From contig JADJMS010000024.1 of NCBI GenBank assembly GCA_016709495.1, forward strand, positions 26,202 to 90,201: a stretch of 64,000 nt of DNA. The letters run 5' to 3'. Source of the stretch: Candidatus Dechloromonas phosphorivorans (lineage in GTDB: Bacteria > Pseudomonadota > Gammaproteobacteria > Burkholderiales > Rhodocyclaceae). The stretch's first letter is position 1. Every line of letters begins with the position of its first letter. Shown in pieces: positions 26,870-35,716 of the stretch. Position numbers and translations under genes: made by a program. Under the pieces are notes generated by a model. It did not search any database and was not told the DNA's origin. It worked only from the letters and a program-made list of their open reading frames with translations.

Positions 26870-27634
26870 TCAACCGGAACCGAATCCACCATCGCCAACG
26901 ACGACAAATGGCAAGGCAGCATGCCAGGCAAGCAGGCCTGAATCAAACCGCCAGCGCTTCCTAACCCCATCATGCGGCATCGTTTCGCCTCTGCCGCGCA
27001 TGATGAATTCGCCGCGCTCCATCAGCAGGTACTGGTCCGCAAGCGATTCGGCGAAGTCGTAGTATTGCTCGACCAATAGGATCGCCATTTCGCCGGTTTC
27101 GGCGAGCATGCGGATGGCGCGTTCGATGTCCTTGATGATCGAGGGCTGGATACCTTCGGTGGGTTCGTCGAGGATGAGCAGCTTCGGGCCCATGGCCAAG
27201 GCGCGGCCGATGGCGAGTTGCTGTTGCTGGCCGCCGGAGAGGTCGCCGCCGCGGCGGTGCATCATCTGCTTGAGGACCGGGAACATGTCGAAGATGCGTT
27301 GCGGAATCGGCGTGTTGCCCGGCTTGGTGGCGAGGCCCATCAGCAGGTTTTCCTCGACGGTCAGGCGCGGGAAGATCTCACGACCCTGCGGGACGTAGCC
27401 GATGCCGGCCTTGACGCGCTGGTGGGGCGGCAGGTGGGTGATGTCCTTGCCGTCGAAGGTGATGCTGCCCGACTTTGTTTTGACGAGGCCCATCAGGGAC
27501 TTGAGCAAGGTGGTCTTTCCGACGCCATTACGGCCGAGCAGCGTGGTCACTTCGCCGATTTTTACTTCGAAGCTGAGGCCGCGCAGGATGTGACTGCCGC
27601 CGTAGGCCTGGTTGAGGTTTTCGATGGTAAGCAT
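26870..27634 (-). CDS. urtE: Urea ABC transporter ATPase UrtE, C-terminus shifted
   Basis: 254 residues as read. It has Walker A GRNGVGKTTLL, the signature LSGGQQQQLAIGRAL and Walker B LLILDEPTEG, as in LivF/UrtE ATPases. Normal UrtE proteins end soon after GETM..GVR. Here the frame runs on with KRWRFDSGLLAW, but the next frame gives EALAV and a stop at 26943-26945, so one base seems lost near 26958. The real protein is probably about 230 residues. Last gene of urtBCDE. Confidence 0.92.
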   Translation of the reverse strand: MLTIENLNQAYGGSHILRGLSFEVKIGEVTTLLGRNGVGKTTLLKSLMGLVKTKSGSITFDGKDITHLPPHQRVKAGIGYVPQGREIFPRLTVEENLLMGLATKPGNTPIPQRIFDMFPVLKQMMHRRGGDLSGGQQQQLAIGRALAMGPKLLILDEPTEGIQPSIIKDIERAIRMLAETGEMAILLVEQYYDFAESLADQYLLMERGEFIMRGRGETMPHDGVRKRWRFDSGLLAWHAALPFVVVGDGGFGSG

Positions 27635-27640
27635 GGTTTC

Positions 27641-28474
27641 TTAACGTCCCAGATAAACTTCAATCACGCGCTGATCGTTCTGCACGGTGGCGAGGTCGCC
27701 TTCGGCCAGCACCGAGCCTTCATGCAGCACGGTAACAAGGCCGCCGAGTTTCTCGACGAAGGCCATGTCGTGCTCGACGACGACCAGCGAATGCTTGCCG
27801 GCCAGCGAGACGAAGAGTTCGGCGGTGCGCATGGTTTCGTCGTCTGTCATGCCGGCGACTGGTTCGTCGAGCAGCAGCAGCTTGGGTTCCTGCATCAGCA
27901 GCATGCCGATTTCCAGCCATTGTTTCTGGCCATGCGAGAGCAGGCCGGCCTGGCGGTCGGCTTCGCCGTCGAGGCGGATCAGGCGGAGGGTTTCGGCAAT
28001 CTTGTCGCGCTCGTCGCCGGCCAGCCAGGCCATCAGGCTTTTCCAGACGCGCTTGTCGGTCTTCATCGCCAGTTCGAGGTTTTCGAAGACCGTGTGCTGC
28101 TCGAAAATGGTCGGTTTCTGGAACTTGCGGCCGATGCCGACATGGGCGATTTCCGGTTCGGTCAGGCGGGTCAGGTCGATCGACTGGCCGAAAAAGGCCT
28201 TGCCGGAGTCAGGCCGGGTCTTGCCGGTGATGACGTCCATCATCGTCGTCTTGCCGGCACCGTTCGGGCCGATGATGCAGCGCAGTTCGCCGGCGTTGAT
28301 TTCGAGGTTGAGGTTGTTCAGCGCCTTGAAGCCGTCGAAGCTGACGGTGATGTCTTCGAGGTAGAGCGCAACGCCGTGCGAGAGATCCAGTTCGCCAGTG
28401 ACGAAGTGGCCCATCTGGTCACTACCGTCGCTGCCCTCTGGGCGGTCATCAAGGAATGATTCGACCATGCTCAT
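27641..28474 (-). CDS. urtD: Urea ABC transporter ATPase UrtD
   Basis: 277 residues, LivG-like ATPase: Walker A GPNGAGKTTMMDVI, signature LSHGQKQWLEIGMLL and Walker B LLLLDEPVAGMTDDE, the last typical of UrtD. It pairs with UrtE to power urea import. The 35-residue extension before the core (ESFLDDRPEGSDGSDQMGHF) is longer than usual but in frame. It overlaps urtC by four bases and precedes urtE by six. Confidence 0.95.
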   Translation of the reverse strand: MSMVESFLDDRPEGSDGSDQMGHFVTGELDLSHGVALYLEDITVSFDGFKALNNLNLEINAGELRCIIGPNGAGKTTMMDVITGKTRPDSGKAFFGQSIDLTRLTEPEIAHVGIGRKFQKPTIFEQHTVFENLELAMKTDKRVWKSLMAWLAGDERDKIAETLRLIRLDGEADRQAGLLSHGQKQWLEIGMLLMQEPKLLLLDEPVAGMTDDETMRTAELFVSLAGKHSLVVVEHDMAFVEKLGGLVTVLHEGSVLAEGDLATVQNDQRVIEVYLGR

Positions 28475-29583
28475 GCTGACGCTCCTTTCTTATCCATCAG
28501 TTTCTTCCACAGGCCAACCAGGCCTTGCGGCAGCATCAGCGTGACGATGATGAAGAGCAGGCCGAGGAAGAACAGCCAGTATTCGGGGAAGCTGACGGTG
28601 AACCAGCTCTTGGCGAGATTGACGACGAAGGCGCCGATGATCGGCCCGATCAGCGTGCCGCGCCCGCCGACCGCGACCCAGATGGCGATTTCGATGGAGT
28701 TGCCAGGGCTCATTTCAGAGGGGTTGATGATGCCCACCTGTGGCACGTAGAGCGCCCCGGCAATGCCGCAAATGACGGCCGAGATAACCCAGATGGTCAG
28801 CTTGTACCAGAGCGGGTTGTAGCCGATAAACATGACACGCGATTCTGCATCGCGGATGGCGGTCAGCACGCGGCCGAACTTGGATTTAACCAGCCAGGCG
28901 GCGAAGACCAGCGTCACGGCGAGCATCACGGCGGTCAGCCCGAACAGCACCAGCCGGGTTTCCGAGGAGGTGATGGGGTAGCCGAGGATGCGCTTGAAGT
29001 CGGTGAAACCGTTGTTGCCGCCGAAGCCGGTTTCGTTGCGGAAGAACAGCAGCATCGCGGCGTAGGTCAGGGCCTGGGTGATGATCGAGAAATAGACGCC
29101 CTTGATCCGCGAGCGGAAGGCGAAGTAGCCGAACACGAAGGCCACCACCGCCGGCAGCGCCAGGGCCAGGAAGGCGACCCAGCCGAAGCTGTCGCTGCCG
29201 ACCCAGAACCACGGTAGCTCCTTCCAGTCGAGAAAGACCATGAAGTCGGGCAGATCGCTTTGATAGCTGCCATCGCGGCCAATCTGACGCATCAGGTACA
29301 TGCCAAAGGCGTAACCGCCGAGGGCGAAGAACAAGCCGTGGCCGAGCGACAGGATGCCGCCGTAGCCCCAGATCAGGTCCATCGCCACGGCGACCAGCGC
29401 GTAGCACATGATCTTGCCGATCAGCGTGATGGCGTAGGTCGAGATATGGAACGCGCTGTCTTCCGGAAAGTTGAGGTGGAGTACCGGGACGACAACCAGC
29501 GCGAGGGCGAGGAAGATGCCGAGAGCGATCCAGCTTTTGGTGTCGAGGGAGGACAGGATGCGGATTGTGAGCGGCTTACGCAT
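28471..29583 (-). CDS. urtC: Urea ABC transporter permease UrtC
   Basis: About 370 residues from the ATG at 29583 (MRKPLTIRILSSLDTKSWIA). An upstream in-frame start at 29616 would read into a palindromic repeat. It is a LivM-type permease with 8-10 membrane helices and the conserved GYGGILSLGHGLFFALGGYA and GVYFSIITQALTYAAMLLFF segments. It forms the inner-membrane channel with UrtB. Confidence 0.95.
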   Translation of the reverse strand: MRKPLTIRILSSLDTKSWIALGIFLALALVVVPVLHLNFPEDSAFHISTYAITLIGKIMCYALVAVAMDLIWGYGGILSLGHGLFFALGGYAFGMYLMRQIGRDGSYQSDLPDFMVFLDWKELPWFWVGSDSFGWVAFLALALPAVVAFVFGYFAFRSRIKGVYFSIITQALTYAAMLLFFRNETGFGGNNGFTDFKRILGYPITSSETRLVLFGLTAVMLAVTLVFAAWLVKSKFGRVLTAIRDAESRVMFIGYNPLWYKLTIWVISAVICGIAGALYVPQVGIINPSEMSPGNSIEIAIWVAVGGRGTLIGPIIGAFVVNLAKSWFTVSFPEYWLFFLGLLFIIVTLMLPQGLVGLWKKLMDKKGASA

Positions 29584-29611
29584 GGTGGCTCCGGGCGGTG
29601 GTGACGTGAAA

Positions 29612-29715
29612 GGCAAACCCCTCCCCGGCCCTCCCCTTCTCAGGGGAGGGAGAGGTGGTCAATTGCCCGCCGGCACACTCCCCCCCTGACAAGGGGGTGC
29701 TGGGGGTTAAGGTGT
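29612..29715. repeat. GC-rich palindromic repeat, locus 4
   Basis: Sits between urtB and urtC. It contains CCTCCCCTTCTCAGGGGAGG and CCCCCCCTGACAAGGGGGTG, starts AAACCCCTCCCC and ends GGGGGTTAAGG. It may trim or stabilise the urt transcript. Confidence 0.6.
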
Positions 29716-29741
29716 TGCGCGTGTTCATGAGGTTTCCAGCC

Positions 29742-31322
29742 TTACTCGACGAAGCGGCCCTTGAGGGCGAAGATGCCCTGCGGCCGTTTCTGGATGAAGG
29801 CGATGATGAAGACCAGCACCAGGATCTTGGCCACGACCGCCCCGGCCCAGCCTTCGAGCAGCTTGCTGAAGATGCCCAGGCCAAGCGCCGCCCAGACCGC
29901 GCCGGCCAACTGCCCTACCCCGCCGACGACGACCACCATGAAGGAATCGACGATATAGCCCTGCCCCATGTCCGGGCCGACGTTGGAAATCTGCGACAGC
30001 GCCACCCCACCCAGCCCGGCGATGCCGGCGCCCAGCGCGAAGGCCATGGTGTCGATGCGCGAGGTCGGCACGCCGACGCAGCCGGCCATCGGGCGATTCT
30101 GCGTCACGGCGCGGACGAACATGCCGAGGCGCGTCTTGTTCATCAGCACCCAGACCAGGAAGAGCACGAACATGGCGAAGCCGATGATGATGATGCGGTT
30201 CCAGGGGAGCATCAGGTTGGGCATGATCTCGATGCCGCCCGACATCCAGCTCGGATTGGACACTTCGACGTTCTGCGCGCCGAACAGCACGCGCGCCGAC
30301 TGGATCAGGACCAGCGAAATGCCCCAGGTAGCAAGCAGGGTTTCCAGTGTGCGGCCGTAGAGCCAGCGGATCACCGTGCGCTCCATGAGCACGCCGACCA
30401 GCGCGGCGGCAAAGAAGGCAACCGGGATGGCAGCCGGCAGATACCAGTCGATGGCGTTCGGGAAGTAGGCGCGGAACAGTGTCTGCATGCCGTAGGTGGC
30501 GTAGGCACCGACCATCAGTAATTCGCCATGTGCCATGTTGATGATGCCCATGACACCGTAGGTGATGGCCAGGCCAAGGGCGCCAAGCAACAGGATGCTG
30601 CCGAGAGAAAGGCCAGAGAAGGCACGGCCGACGTTTTCAGCCATCGCCAGCCGGCTGTCGATGGCTTTCACCGCCGCAATCGCCTCGTAGCGCACCTTGT
30701 CATCGGGCTCGCCAGCTTTTTCGGTGAGTGGCAGGAGGACACTCTTGATCGTTGGCGAAGAGGTTTCGGCAAGCTCCTTGACTGCAGCCAATCGTGCCGC
30801 AGGATCGGCATTCTTCAAATTGGCTTGGGCATAAGCCAGGGTCAGCAAGGCCTTGATTTGCGGATCGATTTCTTTTTCCAGCGCCCTGGCCAACAGCGGC
30901 GCCATTTCTGGCGTTACCTGACTTTGCAGCTTTTGCGCCGAAGCGAGGCGAACCGCCAGATCGCTATCGAACAACTTGAGCGCCGCCAGCGCACTGGATA
31001 ATTCGCCGCGAATTCGGTTGTTGACCGTAACACTTTCCGGATTGGCCGGCATATTGACCGGCTTACCCGTGATGGCATCGACGGCCTTGTCGCCATCGAT
31101 GATCAAGGCCTTGTCGCCGGCAAGAAACAAGCTGTCGTCGGCCATCGCCTTCAGGACGCGCACAGCATCCGGGTCGGCAGTCTGTGTCAGCTGGCGAATC
31201 GCCGCCACTTTTTCGGTGGAGTCCTCAGCCGCCAGTTGGCGCACCTGCGCCGGATCAAGCGCAGCCTGCGCCGAGAGACTCCCGGCGAAAAGTAAAAATA
31301 CGAGTATCGTTTTGGTCATCAA
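29742..31322 (-). CDS. urtB: Urea ABC transporter permease UrtB
   Basis: 526 residues: signal peptide (1-20), a soluble helical repeat domain (about 21-220) specific to UrtB, then a LivH-type permease with GLAITYGVMGIINMAHGELL and the C-terminal RPQGIFALKGRFVE. It is the first gene of the urt cluster here. The usual urtA (urea-binding protein) is not upstream; the next gene is a phasin. A copy of the dispersed 12-base motif lies in the soluble domain. Confidence 0.95.
   Translation of the reverse strand: MMTKTILVFLLFAGSLSAQAALDPAQVRQLAAEDSTEKVAAIRQLTQTADPDAVRVLKAMADDSLFLAGDKALIIDGDKAVDAITGKPVNMPANPESVTVNNRIRGELSSALAALKLFDSDLAVRLASAQKLQSQVTPEMAPLLARALEKEIDPQIKALLTLAYAQANLKNADPAARLAAVKELAETSSPTIKSVLLPLTEKAGEPDDKVRYEAIAAVKAIDSRLAMAENVGRAFSGLSLGSILLLGALGLAITYGVMGIINMAHGELLMVGAYATYGMQTLFRAYFPNAIDWYLPAAIPVAFFAAALVGVLMERTVIRWLYGRTLETLLATWGISLVLIQSARVLFGAQNVEVSNPSWMSGGIEIMPNLMLPWNRIIIIGFAMFVLFLVWVLMNKTRLGMFVRAVTQNRPMAGCVGVPTSRIDTMAFALGAGIAGLGGVALSQISNVGPDMGQGYIVDSFMVVVVGGVGQLAGAVWAALGLGIFSKLLEGWAGAVVAKILVLVFIIAFIQKRPQGIFALKGRFVE
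31020..31031 (-). repeat. Dispersed motif GTTRCGGTCRAC, copy 7
   Basis: Exact match in urtB, gene strand, read as VTVN in ESVTVNNRI. Confidence 0.75.
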
Positions 31323-31424
31323 AGGTCCGTCCGCAATTTGTGCAGTGCAGCGACAGATTACGGGGCGGACCGTCGATCAGGAATACGATGAATTGCGTAG
31401 GCTTAAACTCCTTTTCCCTAGACG

Positions 31425-31456
31425 AAAAAAAGCCCGCGATCAACGCGGGCCTTTTT
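31425..31456 (-). terminator. Phasin gene terminator
   Basis: GCCCGCG at 31432 pairs with CGCGGGC at 31444 around ATCAA, with A7 before and T5 after, so it can work on both strands. It follows the phasin stop by about 20 bases. Confidence 0.85.
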
Positions 31457-31477
31457 GCTGCTTGCAGCGCGGCGAAA

Positions 31478-32020
31478 TTACTTGCCGGTTGCTTTCTTGG
31501 CAGCCTTGGTCGTTGCGCTGGTGGCAGCGGCGATGTTGGTCTGGGCCATTTCGGTCATTTGCTGAGCAGACTTGCGCATGTTGTCGAAAGCGGAGTTGGC
31601 AGCAGCGAATGCGCTCTTGACAGCGGAAACAGCGGTTTCAGAACCAGCCGGAGCGGACTTGGCAGCTTGATCCAGCATGCTGGCAACGTTCTTCTGGAAA
31701 TCGCCGAACTGAGCTTCAACCATCTTGGTGAACTCGCCCTGGGTCTGGGTAGCGATTTCGTAGGCTGACTTGGAGTAAGCAACGGCCTTATCAACATTCG
31801 GCTTGGCCAATTCGGCCTGGATCTTCAGGGCTTCCTGAACGTCCTTGGCACCCATCAGAGCCTTGGCGCTAGAAGCAGACTCTTCGATCATCGAGCGGGT
31901 GGTATCGAGGTTCAGGGTGGCGATACGCTCGGCTGAAGCCAGGGCGGTATTAGCAACAGACAGCAGTGAATCAACGGCGGCTTTGTTGGCGGCGGCGAAT
32001 TGCTCGGTATTGATAGACAT
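31478..32020 (-). CDS. phaP: Phasin (PHA granule protein)
   Basis: 180 residues, TIGR01841-type phasin: MSINTEQFAAANKAAVDSLL, ERIATLNLDTTRSMIEESAS, an alanine-rich amphipathic coiled region and a lysine/alanine tail ATTKAAKKATGK. It coats polyhydroxyalkanoate granules in the cytoplasm. Monocistronic: its own terminator follows, and a 318-base AT-rich regulatory gap precedes it. Confidence 0.95.
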   Translation of the reverse strand: MSINTEQFAAANKAAVDSLLSVANTALASAERIATLNLDTTRSMIEESASSAKALMGAKDVQEALKIQAELAKPNVDKAVAYSKSAYEIATQTQGEFTKMVEAQFGDFQKNVASMLDQAAKSAPAGSETAVSAVKSAFAAANSAFDNMRKSAQQMTEMAQTNIAAATSATTKAAKKATGK

Positions 32021-32338
32021 TGAATGCTCCTTGGTTAGAAATTAATAATTACGGTGAGCGAATTGTATCAACAAAATTCAGGCAATGTTGCGCCGCAGCA
32101 AAAATTTATGTTGACCTATGTCAATCAATATAAAGATTTTTTTAAAGAACACCCGTTTTAAACAAAGATTTTTTTGCTGCAGGATTGTATCAATCACTTA
32201 CAAACTGAAACCCGATGTCGAGTATTTTCTGATGAAGCAAAAAATCACCAAAAACCGCATGACGCTGACCTGTCCGCAACTTATGCCATGTAGCAACAAG
32301 TTACGAAACAGGCCAAAAGTGAATTGATATTGCGCCGA
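32021..32338. other. AT-rich regulatory gap upstream of phasin
   Basis: No gene is seen. It holds an FNR/FixK-type palindrome (32111-32124), TGCGCCGCAGCA near 32090 and poly-T stretches. It separates the phasin promoter from the end of cynS. Confidence 0.5.
32111..32124. promoter_or_regulatory. FNR/FixK-type box
   Basis: TTGACCTATGTCAA fits TTGA-N6-TCAA and is a perfect inverted repeat (TTGAC/GTCAA), centred about 97 bases before the phasin ATG. Confidence 0.5.
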
Positions 32339-32782
32339 TCAATATGTTTTGTAAGGCAGGAACTTGCCGCTCATGGTGATCTTGACGCGGTCGCCCTTGG
32401 GGTCGGCTTCGCGGGTCAGGTCCATGTTGAAGTCGATGGCGCTCATGATGCCGTCGCCGAACTCTTCGTGGATCAGCGACTTGAAGGTCGTGCCGTAGAC
32501 GCTGATCAGCTCGTAGAAGCGGTAGATCAGCGGGTCGGTCGGCACGGCGGTGGGCAGCGAACCCTTGTAGGGCACGACCTGCAGTTGCGTGATGGCCTCT
32601 TCCGGCAGATCAAGCGCGGCGCCGACGGCCTTGGCCTGGGCTTCGGTCAGCGTCATCTGGCCGAGCAGGGCGGCGGTGCTCCATTCCTTGCTGTGGCCGA
32701 CCACTGCGGCCAGTTGGGCCCAGGTCAGTTTCTTTTTGACTTTCTGGGTGACGATCAGGTCGGTGACTTCTTCGCGGTTCAT
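32339..32782 (-). CDS. cynS: Cyanase
   Basis: 147 residues. Catalytic residues are in place (Arg88, Glu91, Ser114 in YRFYELISVYG and DGIMSAIDFNMD, equivalent to E. coli Arg96, Glu99 and Ser122), with the N-terminal helix-bundle domain before them. It converts cyanate and bicarbonate to ammonia and CO2. AGGAG lies 9 bases before the ATG. It is the last gene of the cluster with a nitrate/cyanate-type ABC transporter, which therefore probably imports cyanate. Confidence 0.97.
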   Translation of the reverse strand: MNREEVTDLIVTQKVKKKLTWAQLAAVVGHSKEWSTAALLGQMTLTEAQAKAVGAALDLPEEAITQLQVVPYKGSLPTAVPTDPLIYRFYELISVYGTTFKSLIHEEFGDGIMSAIDFNMDLTREADPKGDRVKITMSGKFLPYKTY

Positions 32783-33590
32783 GGTGGGTCTCCTAGAGAA
32801 ATTAAGCAGCGAGTGCGTTGGTGACAGATTTTAGCCGGTTCGTCTTCGCCGGGGCGGACGACCGGGGGATGGATTTCGCCAGCCGGCTTCGGGTCTTTCG
32901 AGCGGCTGACCAGAAAATCAACGAGGTGATTGCGGATGCGGTAGAAGCGCGGGTCGTGATGCATGTCGTGGCGAGTGCGACTACGTGGCAGGGTCACTTC
33001 GACGATCTCGGCGATGCGCGCCCGCGGGCCGTTGCTCATCAGCAGGATGCGGTCGGAAAGTAGGATCGCCTCGTCGACGTCGTGGGTGATCATGAACACC
33101 GTCTGCGCCGTCGCCTGCACGATCTTCAGCAACTCGTCCTGGATGGTGCCGCGGGTCAGCGCATCGAGGGCGCCGAAAGGCTCGTCGAGCAGCAGCATCT
33201 TGGGCTGGATGGCGAAGGCGCGGGCGATGCCGACGCGCTGCTTCATGCCGCCGGAGAGCATGCTCGGCTTCTTGTGCAGGGCGTGGCCGAGGCCGACCAT
33301 TTCCAGATACTGGGCCGCCTGCGCCTCGATCTGGGCCTTGCTCCAGTCCGGCCAGCGCGAGCGCACGCCGAATTTCACGTTGTCGATGACGCTCATCCAC
33401 GGCATCAGCGCATGGCTCTGAAAGACGACGCCGCGGTCCAGCCCGGGCCCGACCACTTCGCGGCCGTCCATGGTCAGGTTGCCATCGCTGGCCGTTTCCA
33501 GCCCGGCCAGGGCGTTCAGGATGGTCGTCTTGCCGCAGCCGGAATGGCCGATGATGCAGACGAATTCGCCTTTCTCGATGGTGAAACACG
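32779..33590 (-). pseudogene. Nitrate/cyanate-type ABC ATPase, N-terminus deleted
   Basis: The core is intact: Walker A GHSGCGKTTILNAL, signature LSGGMKQRVGIARAF, Walker B MLLLDEPFGALD and the H-loop VFMITHDVDEA, as in NrtD/CmpD/TauB ATPases. The N-terminus up to FTIEKGEF is missing about 35 residues: the frame runs into the permease at a deletion junction near 33585-33590. At the other end the frame also shifts near 32826; the next frame gives KIVTNALAA and TAA at 32802-32804. Probably no functional protein as sequenced. Confidence 0.78.
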
Positions 33591-34300
33591 AAGTAGCCCA
33601 CCCCGGTGCCGCCCACCAGCATTTCGGCGGCGACGATGACCAGCCAGGCAATGCCCATCGAGATGCGCATGCCGGTCAGGATGGTCGGCGCGGCGGCCGG
33701 CAGGATCACCGTCAGCGCCTTGCGCAACGGCCGCACTTCCAGCGTGCGGGCAACGTTCAGCCAGTCCTTGCGCACATTGGCGACGCCGAAGGCGGTGTTG
33801 ATCAGCATCGGCCACACCGAGCAGATGAAGATCACGAAAATGCCCGAGAGGTCCGAATCCTTGATCGTGTACAGCGCCAGCGGCATCCAGGCGAGCGGCG
33901 AAATCGGCTTCAACACCTGGATGAACGGATCGAGCGCCCGATGCAGCAGCGGCGACATGCCGATCACGAAACCGAGCGGCAGCGCGACCAGAATCGCCAG
34001 CGCGAAGCCCATGCAGACGCGGCCCAGCGAATGCCCGAGCTGGATGGCGATGCCCTTGTCGTTCGGCCCGTTGTCCTTGAACGGGTCGGACAGGTGGGTG
34101 ACGATGGCCTTGCCGATCTCCTGCGGCGGCGGGAAACCGCCGGACTTGGCGGCTCCCTTGCCCATCAGCGCCGCGTATTCGTCCTGCGCCGCGGCCTGCT
34201 GCACGCTCTCCTTCGGCTGTGTGGCAACGAACCACACGCCGACGAAGAAGGCGAATAGCACCACCGACAGCAGCAGGCTCTTCCAGTGCTCGTTCTTCAT
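33585..34300 (-). pseudogene. Nitrate/cyanate-type ABC permease, C-terminus deleted
   Basis: About 238 residues remain: MKNEHWKSLLLSVVLFAFFV, a first membrane helix, the conserved PLGFVIGMSPLLHRALDPFI and the BPD_transp_1 EAA-like region (TLEVRPLRKALTVILPAAAP). The last residues before the junction are VGGTGVGYFV. The final helices are gone, and the sequence passes straight into the ATPase gene in another frame. A single deletion of roughly 200-300 bases would explain both truncated genes. Confidence 0.78.
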
Positions 34301-34312
34301 GGCGGGCTTTCG

Positions 34313-35692
34313 TCAGGCCTTCTTGATGGCGAAGGAATTGACGTAGGCGTCGGCCTTCATCGGGTCGAACTCCTTGCCCATGACCTTGAACTTGGCGTAA
34401 TTGTCCTTGGGCGCCGGCATGCCGATCTCGGCCATGTGCTTGCGGGCATCGGTGATCAGATAGACCTTCTCGGCGATCTCCTTGTAATTCACGTCGCCCT
34501 TGATGTAACCCCAGCGCTTCATCTGGCTGAGGATCCACACCGCCATCGAATACCACGGGAAGGGATCGAAATCGGCGCGGGTCGGCACGTTCTGCACGTT
34601 GCCCAGGCCGTCGGCAAACTTGCCGGTGAGCACCTGTTCGAGCACTGTCTTTGGCTGGTTCAGATAGGCGGCTGGCGACAGCACCTCGGCCATGATGGCG
34701 CGATTTTTCGGATCACGAGCCATTTTTGCAGCGGTCAGGATGGCGCGGTAGAGCGCGGCGAAGGTGTTGGGGTTCTGCTTGACGAAATCGGTCGGTACGC
34801 CGAACGAGCAGCAGGGGTGGCCGTCCCAGATTTCCTTGGAAAGAATATGGATGAAACCGACCTCGTCGAACACCGCACGCTGATTGAACGGATCGGGGCC
34901 GAGATAACCATCAAGGTTGCCGGCGCGCAGGTTGGCGACCATTTCCGGTGGCGGCACGACGCGGATCTGGATATCCTTGTCCGGGTCCAGCCCATGCTCG
35001 GCCACGTAGTAGCGGAGCAGGAAGTTGTGCATCGAATACTCGAAAGGCACGGCAAACTTGAAGCCCTTCCACTGCTTGGGATCGCGCTTGTCCTTGTGCT
35101 TGACGTGCAGGGTGATGGCCTGGCCGTTGGTGTTCTGGATGGTGGCGACGTTGAGCGGGATGGGGTTGGAGCCGATGCCCATGCTCATGGCAATCGGCAT
35201 CGGGGCCAGCATGTGCGAGGCATCGTATTCGCGGTTCAGCACCTTGTCGCGGATCAGCGCCCAGCCGGCGGTCTTGATCATCTGCACGTTCAGGCCCTGC
35301 GCCTTGTAGAAGCCGAGCGGGTCGGCCATCAGCAGCGGGCTGGCGCAGGTGATGGGGATGAAGCCGATCTTCAGGTCCTTCTTTTCCAGCGGGCCTTTCT
35401 CCTGGGCCATCGCTTCCAGCGCACCGAGCGGGAAGAAGCTGGACAGCGCAGCCATCGCCGTCGACCGGCCGACCGCGCGCAGGAAGCGGCGGCGCTCGCC
35501 GTCATCCGGGAAAACGGCGCGCATGATCGCCGATTCGATGGTGCGGCGGTTCAGCGATTCCTCATTGGCTTCGACGGGCAAATCGGCGGCCTTGGCCAGC
35601 GCCGCATCGTGCGCGGCCTGCGAGTGGTGCTTGCCGCAGGAACAGCTGCCGAGCTTGATACCGTCGCTGAATGGGTCCTTGAAAGCAGACAT
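34313..35692 (-). CDS. Nitrate/cyanate-type ABC substrate-binding protein (Tat-exported)
   Basis: 459 residues of the CmpA/NrtA/CynA family. A Tat signal RRRFLRAVGRSTAMA (67-81) lies after an unusual 66-residue leader with a CSCGKHHS cysteine/histidine cluster. The mature part has LKIGFIPITCASPLLMADPL and EYSMHNFLLRYYVAEHGLDP. Nitrate, bicarbonate and cyanate members cannot be told apart by eye; cynS in the same operon favours cyanate. It is 12 bases upstream of the permease gene. Confidence 0.9.
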   Translation of the reverse strand: MSAFKDPFSDGIKLGSCSCGKHHSQAAHDAALAKAADLPVEANEESLNRRTIESAIMRAVFPDDGERRRFLRAVGRSTAMAALSSFFPLGALEAMAQEKGPLEKKDLKIGFIPITCASPLLMADPLGFYKAQGLNVQMIKTAGWALIRDKVLNREYDASHMLAPMPIAMSMGIGSNPIPLNVATIQNTNGQAITLHVKHKDKRDPKQWKGFKFAVPFEYSMHNFLLRYYVAEHGLDPDKDIQIRVVPPPEMVANLRAGNLDGYLGPDPFNQRAVFDEVGFIHILSKEIWDGHPCCSFGVPTDFVKQNPNTFAALYRAILTAAKMARDPKNRAIMAEVLSPAAYLNQPKTVLEQVLTGKFADGLGNVQNVPTRADFDPFPWYSMAVWILSQMKRWGYIKGDVNYKEIAEKVYLITDARKHMAEIGMPAPKDNYAKFKVMGKEFDPMKADAYVNSFAIKKA

Positions 35693-35716
35693 GGCAATCT
35701 CCTTCTGGAAAATCGA

